Under the pieces are notes generated by a model. The model ran no database searches and was not told where the DNA came from. It saw nothing but the letters and a program-made list of their open reading frames with translations. The position numbers were made by a program, and so were the translations under genes. Of a stretch of 64,000 nucleotides of DNA, positions 24,300-35,491 are shown piece after piece. How positions within the stretch are numbered: position 1 is the first letter of the stretch; each line of letters opens with the position of its first letter. Source of the DNA: Zonotrichia leucophrys gambelii (taxonomy: Eukaryota; Chordata; Aves; Passeriformes; Passerellidae); contig NC_088171.1 in assembly GCF_028769735.1 (NCBI RefSeq), positions 90,380,912 through 90,444,911 on the forward strand, written 5' to 3'.

Positions 24300-26080
24300 A
24301 GTCATCCAGTCCATTTCCTTGATCTCATGCTGGTGTTGAAAATGTCTGCTCCACCTACTCTTAAAAACCAAGATTTCTAATGTCTCTAAAATCCATTTCT
24401 GCTCTTCTCTAGTCTTCCCACTAGGAAGTTATATTCCTGGTCTGGATCTTAATTTCATCTCCCAGTTTAAATCCTCCCAGTTTAAATCCTTAATTTCTTC
24501 CCTACCCACACTCAGTGTGGAGAACAATTTATTTCCCCTTTTGTGTCACATTTGCACATCAGATGCCTCTAATCTGTATATCTTCTCCAAAGCAGATTAC
24601 CCCTACATTTCAAATTTCTTTGCAAGCACCCTCTCTCAGAGCTGCTACTGCTGCTCCTTGACCTCTACCTAAGAGCCTTGTGTGGTCAATGCCTCTCACT
24701 GGAAACAAGAGTCCGTGGTGGTTGAGGCCTTGCATATTTTGGGATAGGGTACCTATTTACCTCTCCCAGAATGCTGCTTGACTGTTGGAAATTGACAATT
24801 TCTAACATCTGATCCATTAATGAAAGTACAATTGCCCAAAACTTTTTGGCACGCTCTGTCCTCTGGTTTGTTGTCTCAAAAGTGTCTGCATTTTATTGAC
24901 ATGAAAACATTGTATTTCCACACACAAAGGTCCTTCATCTTGTGGAAGAAAATTAGACATGTTTGACTACTATGTTGGCTTTTGTTTGTGTCCATATTAT
25001 CTTCCGCCTTTATACAAATTTTGTAATTAATTTGTATCAGTGAAGTTAAGCTGACTGCTTGTAATTCTTATTTTTCTCCTGCAATTTTAAAAGTGGATGT
25101 TATTTTAGCTATATTAGTCTTCTGGAATTTCACTTATTGTCACAAATTTTCCAGAAGGACTCCTTATGCCTCTGACATTAGTGAAATCATTTTTTTACGT
25201 GCCTTGGAGTGGAAACAGGCATGTGCAGCTGACTTGCAAGTGTATAAATATTTTTAGCAATCTCAGGCTTGTTTTTATCCTTCTATAGCTTGACTCATTC
25301 TTTTGTCATGAGCATTTACTGCATTGCCTATTTGACTGAACTTGACCTTTTAGTGAAGACTCGAGCAAAAAAGACATTAGATTTACTTTCAGTTTCTTGA
25401 TATCATGTGTTGATAGCTTCCTGGGCCCTTGAGAGGTGTCCAGCCCTTTTGCTGGTATTCTTTCTGTTCACATCTCTTGCCAGCAGTGATTGCTTTGAGC
25501 TTTGGCTCTTCTGTTTTTTTCCTCATGCTCCAACTATTCTTTTAAGATCCTTCATAAATTACCTGATTTCTACATCTCTATTCTTCATTCTTAAATTTTA
25601 AGCCATTGAAAAACTCATTATGACCAATTTCACTTTCTATCTTTCATCTGCCACTGTAATTTACACTTGTGCCCTTTATGCAGTTTTTAAAACAATAGCT
25701 AAATTTTAAGAACCCAGTTTTTTACCTCATCAGGTTTATTTTCCACAAAAGTATATTTATGAAGCTCTGAGTTTATTGGAGTCTGCTTTTCACACATTTT
25801 TTTGGTCTTAATATTCTGTTTTCACTCTCTTTCGTCTTTACTAATGAATGTTGTCATATTGTTGGCTGTCCATCAGAGGTGCCTTTCATCCCCCAATTTT
25901 AATCCAGTTGTCTCCTGTTTGTTAGAAGAGAATCTAAGAAGTCATCTTTGCCTGCTTCTTGTTTTCTTCACTGAATTCCAAAAATCTCCGAGAAATTTAG
26001 TTCTTGCTTTCTTTCTCAGCAGTTCTCTTTGTAAAAGCTTCTGTCGCTCTCAATTTTTTTTGTGTGATTCTGCTAATTAA
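24300..26080 (-). mobile_element. fossil CR1/L3-type LINE, degraded
   Basis: Read on the minus strand, blocks appear in LINE order. The plus-strand stretch CAGTGAAGTTAAGCTGACTG near 25039 is the complement of the CR1 reverse-transcriptase start that encodes the NYRP-x-SLTS motif. TAGTCTTCTGGAATTTCAC (near 25114) and TAGTGAAGACTCGAGCAAA (near 25352) match the linker just upstream. 25430-26080 resembles the segment running back toward the endonuclease domain. 24300-24680, with GTGTGGAGAACAATTTATTT and TATCTTCTCCAAAGCAGATT, resembles the L3/CR1 3' end, implying internal deletion. All frames are broken. Matched by eye from recalled consensus, so exact edges are approximate. Confidence 0.55.
24460..24489. 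repeat. perfect 15-bp tandem duplication
   Basis: The unit TCCCAGTTTAAATCC is present twice head to tail, at 24460-24474 and 24475-24489. It lies inside the 3' part of the fossil LINE and looks like a later slippage event. Confidence 0.9.
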
Positions 26081-29000
26081 AAAAAAAATAGAGTGGCTCA
26101 ATTAGTTAATTTTCTTAAGGGCTTGAGAATGAGAACACCTAGTAAACAAAGACTTGGGACCGCAATTTTCCATCTTATGACGGGCCTGTGTTTCCTTTAC
26201 AGGCAAAAGTGCTTGTCAGAAATGGCATTTGACAGCTTCTATCACCCTCTCTCCTCTCCACACATTGATTTTCACCTTGTACAGTACTTTAGCTTCAATT
26301 AGGCACAAGGTGTTATGCCTGAGACCACTTAGATACCCATCAGAAAGGCTACAACCAGCCACGGCTGCGGCAGAGAACAAGGACAGAAAAACTGATTTGG
26401 CAGTCAGACATGCTGAAAAAGTTTTTGTGGTAGCTGCAGGCTAAAAACATGAACTATAAGCAATGTAATTATGAAGTAGATGAAAACAAACTCCATGGTT
26501 ACCCAGCTCCCTCATTATGATCAGATCACTTGGCACATCACTGCAGAGAACGTTGCTTTGGAAAAACATTACATTTTTCATGAGCAGTTCAATAAAAGAA
26601 ACTATTTTATGGGTCCAGGAGATGGTTGAGGGCTTCAGAAGGAAATAATTTGCTTTTATTTTGCTTTAGAAATTAATTCCAATTTTTATAGCAATTTACA
26701 ACAAATTCCTGCACATTAAATACAAAGCACTAAAGCAAAAGTTACAAACAGTGTGTATTAGTATTTTTGGAATGAAAATTAAAAAGTGCTGCCACTTCTG
26801 CAGTCCAAGTCATTATGTTTTATGGCTTGGGTTAACATTGTGCTATAAAATAGAGTAAATAACTGTTAAAAGCAGTCATTTGCTCAGAATTATTATGAGT
26901 TTCATTTTGGGAATGATTCAACTTACCATTATTTTTCTTCCTGTATAAATGGCAAATTTTTGAATTTTACTGCTGAGCTCTTAACTCTGTCCTGTCATAC
27001 TGAGTGGAGAGACCACGTTAAGAAGTCAACTTTAAATAAGCCAACAAGCCTACTGAGTTTGATGTCACTACTTAATTTGTAGAAAGCTGTATGTAGTAAG
27101 AGATATTCTTATTTTTAAGCTATCACCTCATGTGGGAAAGCTGTGTTTTTCCAGAAATCATTCTTAGCAAAGCTGGCCGACAGGATCATTTTTTCTAACC
27201 AATCAATGTTATGTAGCAGGAGTCTCAGCATCAGATAATAGCTCCAACTTCTTGCTAAAATCATCAGTCCAGTATTTCACATCTTCTCTTAGTAATCAAG
27301 TACAAAAATAACAGCAGTTTATGAGCCATATTAAGGTTCTGTAATGTTTTGAATATAAATAACCAGTCTGTTAAACAAAGAAATTAAATATTAGGACTAT
27401 AGGTGTCCTATGCTTGTCCAGGGTTCTGTGGGTTTCTTCTTTTGATCCAGTACCGTATTGTAAGATAGATAGTGAAAACTTGCTTGCACTGTGTCTCCAT
27501 TCTCCTTAAATATGTGTTGTTTTGATTTTCATTTACTATTATATTACCTCTATGTTAGGGTATTTCATTATCCCTCCAGGTCCTTTAACACTTCATTAAG
27601 AATTTTAAGCTATCCAGCATCATTGTACTGTATTTTTCTGGCTGCTGGTTCAAAGAGGTTAAACATATATTTTTGTATGTATTTCATCATTCCAATGAGT
27701 CTGCATGACCCTTTCATAATTGCTGGAGGACAGATTTGGGGGTTGGCTCACATTATGCTGCTAACTGCATATACAGTTTATTCACTTCTCTTTCTGAAAC
27801 GTTAATCTATTACTCACACTTCTTGACTGCTGCTGCTCTTTGCAAATCTGTCTTAAGCCACCAGTCACAGCCTTCTACCACTTTTCTCAAATCAAGACAT
27901 CATTTCTTTACACCTTAACATAAGTACTAGAGCAGCAAATGTTGTATTTTTCTGTGAAATGTCATTGTTGTTGCATATAAATCAATTCATAGAAATGGTG
28001 GTTCTCACGGCAATGTTGAACAGATGTCCCATTTTTTAAGCACCCCACTTGAACCTTCCTGGTTGCTCAAACTTAGAAAAGTGATGTCAACCATTTCTCC
28101 CCAGCTTTTCCTTTCTCTTCCTGCTTTAGAACAATACATAAATTTATTTTCTTTAATTCAAGTATATGTATAAATATGAGATATATTTTGGGTTTTTTTC
28201 ACTTACAGTGACCAGTTATATAGTTATTCACTTTGTTTCTCTCCTCACGCAATGATTTCCAGATCTGTGAACCTAATAAACTTGATTTGCATCCTCTAAC
28301 ATAGGATGGAATGGTTTTTCCTGTGAGATGTATCTTGGGACAAGAAGTCTGACTTTTTTATTCCTTGAAGCATGAGATTAAAATCTTCATTTGTTATGAT
28401 CTAGCTCTATAGGGCTTGAGAAGTTTCACAAACTAGTATTCTTCCCTTGGCACTCTGGCAAACAGTGATCAATTCTATTCACACAAACATTTTACATATT
28501 CTCTTTGTGCAAGTAAGTTTTCCACCACAGGTGTTTTGTTACAAATATGTAACATGTATTCCTGCCTGTGGCTTTTCTTTAGTGTTTGTATTGTGATTTC
28601 TGCTATGTTGGCTGCTGAACTGTCTGTTTTAACGCTGAGAAGTGCTCCAGCTCTTTTGAGGCAAAATGCAGATGACACCCTTGTGAAGGGACTGTCCTAC
28701 CATATATGACTACAGTACCAAATGAACCAATGTACAAGTGCATTTCAGCACTTAACATTTCTAAATACAGACAACCGACTTTGTTATATGTTTCAAACTT
28801 CAAAATTTGTTTTTCAAACCAAATTATTGGCTACTTAGCCAGGTCATGGCTGTTTTGTCTCACATTTTTTCTTCCTTTAAAAATTTTGCATTAAAAACTG
28901 CAGAATATTTCTCTAAATAGAAGAATTTTTATCCATAACATGAGATTACTGATGCTATACTTATATACATGCATAACACAGACAAATATGTAAAAAACTC

Positions 29001-29415
29001 TCAGTGGTGGAGGAAGCTTTCCATTTCGTAGGCAAGAGCTTGACCCAGGAATTTGCTATGCAAAAGTGGGCTGGGTGAAAAACCAGTGATACTGGCCTCC
29101 ATGGAGAAGGTTGTGTTTTAGATAAATCCTTCTTTTGTTGTTTCTTATTAAATAGTTTATATACATTTGTTCTCAACATGCTGTTTACTATGAACCCAAA
29201 TCTATTAACTTGAGTTTGACTAACTAATTTATATGTTTAGTAGTTTCAACCAAGTATTTGGCCTCATAAATTCCAGTCCAGGAGCTGGGTGCCAACACTC
29301 AAAAGATGTAGAGCTGAGCTATGCAACAGACTTTGCTTTTATGATTTCAGACCTTCACCTTTGAGCTCTTGATAACTTTCTGGCTTAGACAGCTTTTGTT
29401 TTCTATTTTGGTCCA
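26081..29415. other. non-coding DNA, no gene recognised
   Basis: Only chance frames (104 codons or fewer). 26440-26620 is compositionally complex, with CTCCATGGTTACC, TAATTATGA and TCATTATGATCAGATCA-like words, and is a candidate conserved non-coding element. 27480-27930 is pyrimidine-rich and might be further LINE fossil, but no ordered motifs were found. No RNA gene seen. Confidence 0.45.
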
Positions 29416-29419
29416 TTGG

Positions 29420-29740
29420 TGTACTGGGTCAGGCTGAGCTGGAGGTCATTTCCCCACAGCAGCCCTCACCAAGTTCTGCTCTGTGCTGGTTGGTTGGTGC
29501 AGGTTCAGCTCTGGCTGGGAAGGTGTTGATAACTCACCTTTGGGTGCTCTGGGTCCTGCTGAGCAGGGCTGGCACAGCAACAGATGTTATGGTGTGCAAC
29601 CTTCCCCCTCCATCTGAAGGCCGATCCTAGGAGGGAACACAGCTGGGCTAGTTGGTCCAAATTAACCAAATGGACATTCCATGTCAGATGGCCTCACCTC
29701 AGATAGAAAAGCTAAGGGAAGGAGGAGGAAGAACAGGGGG
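29420..29740 (+). mobile_element. solo LTR fragment, avian ERVL-type
   Basis: The stretch follows the known avian ERVL-type LTR layout. A GTGTTGATAACTCACC block near 29523 is followed by CTGCTGAGCAGGGCTGGCACA near 29556. GGAGGGAACACAGCTGGGC is near 29630. AACCAAATGGACATTCCAT near 29664 is followed by a degraded TATA region (CTCAGATAGAAAAGC) near 29698. It ends in a GGAAGGAGGAGGAAG purine block. No internal gag, pol or env sequence lies next to it, so it is a solo or truncated LTR. The TATA box looks lost, so promoter activity is unlikely. Family assignment is from memory. Confidence 0.75.
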
Positions 29741-29914
29741 CATTCATATATTACAACTTTTGTCTTCCACACTCAAAAAAATGCCTGTTTTATTACGTGG
29801 AAATCCCACATAAGGATATTCTGAATTTATACCTGTTGTTTAGCAATATATTAACAATGCATATATATTTTAACAATAAATATATAAGTATGAATATAAA
29901 ATGAGTTTTGAATC
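29741..29914. other. AT-rich spacer between LTR and CR1 tail
   Basis: Short AT-rich DNA with TATATATTTTAA-like runs. It separates the LTR from the CR1 tail. Nothing else seen. Confidence 0.5.
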
Positions 29915-30008
29915 TTGTTGAAGATGTCCCAGAGTTCAACTGAGTGATCTGAGACTGAGTTCAAATCTTAGAGGTTCCTTCCAACCCAATATATTCTATG
30001 ATTCTATT
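29915..30008 (+). mobile_element. CR1 LINE 3' end
   Basis: The segment ends in TTAGAGGTTCCTTCCAACCC followed by ATTCTATGATTCTAT, the characteristic CR1 3' UTR and octamer-like tail. CR1 has no poly-A tail and ends in this short repeat, so the right edge is well defined. It is extremely 5'-truncated (under 100 bp), as is common for CR1. Confidence 0.8.
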
Positions 30009-32845
30009 TGGTATAATAACAGTTTTCATATTCTTCAAAGGTGAATTCAGTCATGAGCACAGGGTACATTCACATATTCATGATTCAAAGTAACACTAGT
30101 TCTCAAAATAGGTATAATCAAAATGCAGCAACTACACAAGGACTTACATGGGCCTTTTTCTGAGTCAGTTGATAAATTTTTAACAGTAAGATATCCTTGA
30201 CAAAGCTCAGACTTTAGTATTTCTGGAGAAAAATGCAATATTTCTGAATGAAGAACTTGATTATGGCCTCAAAAAGTAGCTATGTACAGGCACAACTATA
30301 GAGTCGTGAATATAGAGAGAGTACTAGACTTTAAGGGCAGAAGAACATATTTATCTAAATTTCATTGAAATAAAGATTCAAGCACTTTGTTTACCTCCAA
30401 AAAAACCCCATAGCGTCTAGTTCTAGAGGTACTTTGTATGCCAGATTATGAAGAGCAGAGAACACTTGAGAAAATAAGGAAGCATCTGAAAACCTTTTAT
30501 CCTTGACCCAAAATAAAATTTAGGCATCTAATTAGAGAAGAGCTAAATCAGAATTTAGAATTCTAATTCTAAACTTCTATTCAGCCAAGCTGAAAAGCCT
30601 CTTCCATATTTACTGAACTCTAAAATCACCCAGATTCTAGAAGGCATTTAGATTTCAGTACTGACTGCTTCTCTAGTTCTGCCCGGAGCCTTCTTGATGG
30701 TGACAAATAAGGAGAGTGCCCAGAGAGGAAGCAGCATTGCAAAGAATTACTTCATTCATCTTCATGCTGTGAAGCATGATTATGGTAGGATTTGGGGTAA
30801 ATCAGCTAATATTTTACATAATGCCACAGCTTAATCTCTATTTTATATGTTTTCTTAAAATTTCAGTATAAGTTCTTATCCTGTTAGATTTCTTTTCTCA
30901 CACTTGTAACAGCAGCTCTGCACACACTGTGGGTTTTTCATGGGTTGTTATTAAAGCCTTTTTTTTCTGTTCCTATGTACTTCCCTCCATTTATAGACCA
31001 GTAGTGTGGTGTTATACTCCATGCTCTTTGAACTACCCTCTAACACACAGTGATTTAAAGTCTTCTTTCAGCTCTTCAATGTTCAAAGTGAATAAATGTT
31101 CTCTTTTGTACCCAGAAGACAAATGAATGCCAACAACCTGTAACTGCCTTTGATGCTTGACCTCTGTATTGAAAGTTTGTTATGTCATTCTGAAGAAATA
31201 TAAACACGGAGAGATCATCTAAGTTGCTTCATAGCCCAAATGCATGCCTTAAACTGAAAACATCTCTCTGACAAGAAACTGAATTTATGTGACTGCATGA
31301 ATTGTGTGGAAGTCTTGCTGCTGCAGGTTTGCATTCAGGGCTTCACCAACAAAGATATGATGATAGCAAAAACAGTTAAGGAGGGAAGGGAACTTTGTTT
31401 TATTGCAGCCTGAATACTTAGTCATTGGTACTTTTTACAGACAAATAAACAAAATAAACAAATAAACAGTGTAATCTGTTCCTTGGTGTTATGTAAAGTG
31501 GAAAATGTTTTATCTGTTCAGTTTAGAATTAAGTGATTTTGTGAAATCTGTGTTGCTTTTATAAATGAAGAAATTTGTGAATGGATGGCACTTAGAGTCC
31601 CTTTTATATTCCTCTGCTGTCACAAGAGAAATGGGTAGCACAAAATTGTCCATTACTCTCTGTTTTTCCTGTTTATGTCATGAGGAAGAAAGTATAGGGC
31701 ATGAAAGGAAAACTGTCTCTTTTCTCTCTGTCAGCCATGGGAGAGACTGTCAGCTATGCAGTCTGGAAGGACTTTTTTCTTTAAACACCCATGTAAGACT
31801 GAGCTTGCTGTGGTCCTTTTGGTCTTAAAAAAATATTTTTCTATTGTTTTCGACCACATGTTTTTTTTTCCTTGTTTTTTTGTTTTTTTGTTTTTTTGTT
31901 TTTTTTTTTTTTACATAAAGAACTTCCAGGTGAGCTGACTATGCTTTTAAGGTTCATTTCAATATCATAATCATTGCTACTGCAGGCAGAGCTACAACAG
32001 TGCACCAGCACTGGTTAAGATTTTTTCATGTGCACTTCCCATGTCCAGCAAACAAAGCACAAGATGAGATAATCCCCTAAGACAGAAATTTCTCATGGAA
32101 CAAATCTAATACTTCATTTTTCATAAACAAAAAGCTTAACATCTAGAGATCTGGTTTTGTGAGACTGAAACTCTACAGAGTTCATATGGGGAGGGGAATG
32201 TGGAATGAATATGCCCCAGTAAATCTCTAAGGGAACTTTAAGAACCATATACAGATAAAAAGCTTTGCTCTGCTCTGTGAAGGTGTTGAAATTTTCATAA
32301 CCTCTGCCTCATGCTACCTAATCACAAGAAAATGATTGATAGTGCATGGGGAACCAATGTTTATTTTGAGCAGAAGTAAACAAACAGAAAGTGCATATAC
32401 TAGAAAAGTTTCAGATTCTACAAGGCTGTGATAAATATACTATGGAGCGAGACCAGTTCCCGACACCCCACCCTGCCTCTAACACCGGCACTGGGGGATG
32501 GTGTTTAGTCAGAGCATGTGAATTTGGCCACCTGCCTTTTTCCTCTCCGGAGATTCACAGCTGTTGAATACATGATAGGTATGGAGATGGGATAGAGAAT
32601 ATATCCCTGCCTGTACTCTCTAGTATCTTAGTCTGATCTGTTTTGAAACACTAATATTATCTGTCTGCACAGTCTTCTGTGACAACATATTTTAAAAGTT
32701 CATTACCTATTAAAAAAATAGATTTTTTTGCATCTGTCGTTTATGAGATTCTTAGCTCTGAAATTCCAGATTTTAAGAATTTTCTACATAACAATTCTCA
32801 TTGATCTTATGCCATCATCATCATGATTATATAAACCTAATTTTT
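30009..32845. other. non-coding DNA with a T-rich simple repeat
   Basis: No frame over 87 codons and none recognisable. A (TTTTTTTG)n tract lies at 31861-31912. The CpG-containing block around 32440-32570 stands out from its AT-rich neighbours but was not matched to any family. An AAATAAAC-type short repeat lies near 31441-31467. Confidence 0.5.
31861..31912. repeat. T7G simple repeat
   Basis: A run of T interrupted at regular intervals by single G (units of seven T and one G), ending in a run of about 14 T. Low-complexity sequence; its long hydrophobic translation is an artefact. Confidence 0.9.
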
Positions 32846-32849
32846 ATTT

Positions 32850-33110
32850 TCCATTAGCTTTCTCTTCCAAAGGCTTACTTTGTCTTTCCTCTCAAGGCGG
32901 CTGCTTTATTCCCGTAGCCATTTCAGTTGCCTTTTCTTGTACCTTTTCTGACTTCAACTTGTCTTTCAATGAATGTTCAATGTCAGTCAGGGAGTTCTGT
33001 ACTAAGTATCTGAAATGATTGTTCAAGAGCTAATGAATTGAAGTCTCATTCTGTCGATCCTTTAGCTCTGTAATATTCCTCTTCCCATCAGGAGCCACAG
33101 CATAACCTGC
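32850..33110 (-). mobile_element. fossil L3/CR1-type LINE 3' region
   Basis: On the plus strand the order CATTTCAGTTGCC, TTTTCTTGTACCTTTTCTG, CAACTTGTCTTTCAATGAAT resembles the complement of the L3/CR1 3' region, where recalled copies read 'cattttggttgcccttctctgcactttctccag ... tgtctttctt'. This is near the end of ORF2 on the minus strand. It is highly diverged, and neither target-site duplication nor terminal repeat could be seen. Confidence 0.45.
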
Positions 33111-34405
33111 ACATTTGCTGCCTTGCCAAATGTTAATACCATTTAGTGAGTGCATGCTTGTGTGGGTATCAGGAATAAGCAAAGCTTATTAAAAAATTCA
33201 CTGTCACCTTAAGTCCAGCTCGAAACTATTTCCTGGAAAATATTCTTTCAATACTTAGTCTTTTTCTTTCTATTGTTTTATTTGATTTCTACAAATAGTT
33301 TAAGTAGAGAGATTTATTATAGAAATGTTCACTGGTATATAAAGCTTACAGGAAAATATTGAAGAGTATTATTGTAAAAGGATTTTAAAATTCACATACA
33401 TGAATATTTGGAAAATGAAGCTGAAATTTTGCACAGCTAACCTTGAGCAAAAACAAATGAAGTGAAATGTGCAATCATGGCCCTATAATTCCTTATTATT
33501 TCAGATTTCCAAATAATTGTCTCACAATTAGGTAAAGACAATTAATAACATAAATCATTAATTGATTAATTTCAAATAAATCTAGGAAAACTATGAGCTG
33601 TTCAAAAGACAATTTGCCAACAGAAAAAGGAAAAAAATTATCTTATGATTTATTTACTATATATAATTCTCCTAACTCTACGCGAGTCACTAGCACTCTG
33701 AGCGCGCATTATTTATATGCTTTTTTGTTTTGTTTGTTGTTTGGTTTTAGTAAAATCACTAAAATTACCAATGGGAAAATTTGAGGTTGTTCAGCCTAAT
33801 ATATCATCTGGAATTTCAGCCAGTGTGTCCGCCATCTTTCAAAAGTTCAGCCAACTAAATTTCAACTGTGACCATCATAAAAGCATGGCTTCAATACTTT
33901 TTCCCTTCAGTGTCTGCCCATACTAGCCCCAGGCTACTTTACTCACTTGAATTTAGAACAATGGCACAGGAAAACTTCCTAGTTATAAAGGAAACCTTGA
34001 AAATTGATAGAATAATAACTGTAATTTTCAGGGATGTTAAGCACACCAAGGTGCTATCATTGTTACCTACAGAAGAAGGAACAATTCATCCAGTATTTAA
34101 GTAGATGGTTGCCTCAAAAAAGTCCTGACATTTTTGCTTAACCCAGGCTTTATTGATGCAATCATACTTATGCACAAAATATAAGCTAGATTATGAATGA
34201 TAGACTCTGCAGCAACCTAAAAGTTCTTTCTCGGTCAAATTTAACATACAAAAAAGGTCAGGACATCTGTCATGCTAAAAATTAATTACAGGTGGGCACA
34301 GCCTAATAAAATGAAGTGAGATGAAATCCAATTAAGTGATCTGGACCTAATTTTTATTCCTTATTGGTGTCTACCAGGGCACTGAGGAGCTGTAGAGAAG
34401 ATACC
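33111..34405. other. AT-rich non-coding DNA left of the large inverted repeat
   Basis: Short chance frames only. 34110-34370 has mixed composition with ATTAATTACAGGTGGGC and ATGAAATCCAATTAAGTG words and is a possible conserved non-coding element. It shows no sequence relationship to the inverted-repeat arms that follow. Confidence 0.45.
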
Positions 34406-34694
34406 CTCAAGACCAAGACAATATATTCCAGCTGTGTGATTCTGCTCTGTCATCCTTGTGATGGCTGTGAAGAATTTTTCTGGGAGACTTCCAGGGCTTT
34501 GACTCCCATTCTCTTGACCTTCTGCTGTAGTACCCTCTGTAATTGTGCATCTAATCATACCACAGTGCTTTTCTGACTCCCTTACTTAATGTAGCAGGTT
34601 TGGTGTCCTTGGAGGGCTAGCTTAGAAATCTGAATAGCACATCCAGTAGTGGAGAAATAGGGGAAAATATTAATGTGTGATGTAAAAGTCTTCT
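34406..34694 (+). repeat. left arm of a 289-bp inverted repeat
   Basis: Its reverse complement aligns to 35203-35491 end to end with the same length (289 bp), no net indel and about 10 mismatches, roughly 96% identity by hand count. The arm begins CTCAAGACCAAGACAA and ends TGTAAAAGTCTTCT. It is not a family I recognise; the matching minus-strand frame is simply the mirror of the frame in the other arm, not evidence of a gene. Because the sequence outside is unrelated and the edges are sharp, this is a true inverted duplication rather than two dispersed repeats. Confidence 0.92.
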
Positions 34695-35202
34695 CTCGGT
34701 TGTAGATCTGGATTTATCACGTGCCCCTGCATATCAGTGTGTCCACTGTCCATGACTGCCTTCAGGATGAGCTCTTGACCTGCTCCCACTTGCACACAAA
34801 CTGCTTTCCCTCCTGTCACTCATCCTGAAGAAGCGTAAAAAGAGCTACATTAAAACATCTGCATAGGGGCTCCAAGCTTGTCTACAGAGACATCTTTAGG
34901 CAGATTTTCCACCATCTCTGATACCAGACGTCGTCCTCCCCTTATCTCATCTCATGTCACATATTTACCTCGCACTACCCAGCTCAGCCTGTGAACCTCT
35001 CATTCTCATAGTGATTATCATCTTGTGCCAAAACAAAGCCTCTCAAACGTGGGACTGAGAAAATGTCTGTGATTGAGAGAGTCCCTCTCACTGTCAGCCT
35101 CCAGCTCATCAGATGCTAGAACTCATCCAGGCAATCTTTCTCCGAAACAGGGCAGAATGCTTTTCACTGGGAACTTTGCTACCAAGTAAATTACTTTTCT
35201 AT
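34695..35202. other. 508-bp spacer between inverted-repeat arms
   Basis: Moderately GC-balanced, with more C than surrounding DNA, and with CACGTG at about 34719 and CAGACGTCGTCC near 34925. No open frame of note, no transposase, no RNA fold recognised. It would be the loop of any transcript crossing both arms. Confidence 0.7.
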
Positions 35203-35491
35203 AGAAGACTTTTACATCACACATTAATATTTTCCCCTATTTCTCCACTACTGGGTGTGCTATTCTGATTTCTAAGCTAGCCCTCCAAGGACACCAAACC
35301 TGCTGCTTTAAGTAAGGGAGTCAGAAAAGCACCGTGATATGATTAGATGCACAATTACAGAGGGTACTATAACAGAAGGTCAAGAGAATGGGAGTCAAAG
35401 CCCTGGAAGTCTCCCAGAAAAATTCTTCACAGCCATCACAAAGATGACAGAGCAGAATCACACAGCTGGAATACATTGTCTTGGTCTTGAG
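35203..35491 (-). repeat. right arm of a 289-bp inverted repeat
   Basis: This is the inverted partner of 34406-34694. Differences from the left arm are mostly single transitions (for example CCGTGAT against CTGTGGT, and ATAAC against ACAGC), so both arms have drifted as point mutations only. Just outside, the right flank is a TTTCTTTCATT-rich stretch; the left flank is unrelated, and I see no matching target-site duplication next to the outer edges. Confidence 0.92.

Noticed and set aside
31756..31938. Phe-rich small protein
   Set aside because: Made by the T7G simple repeat.
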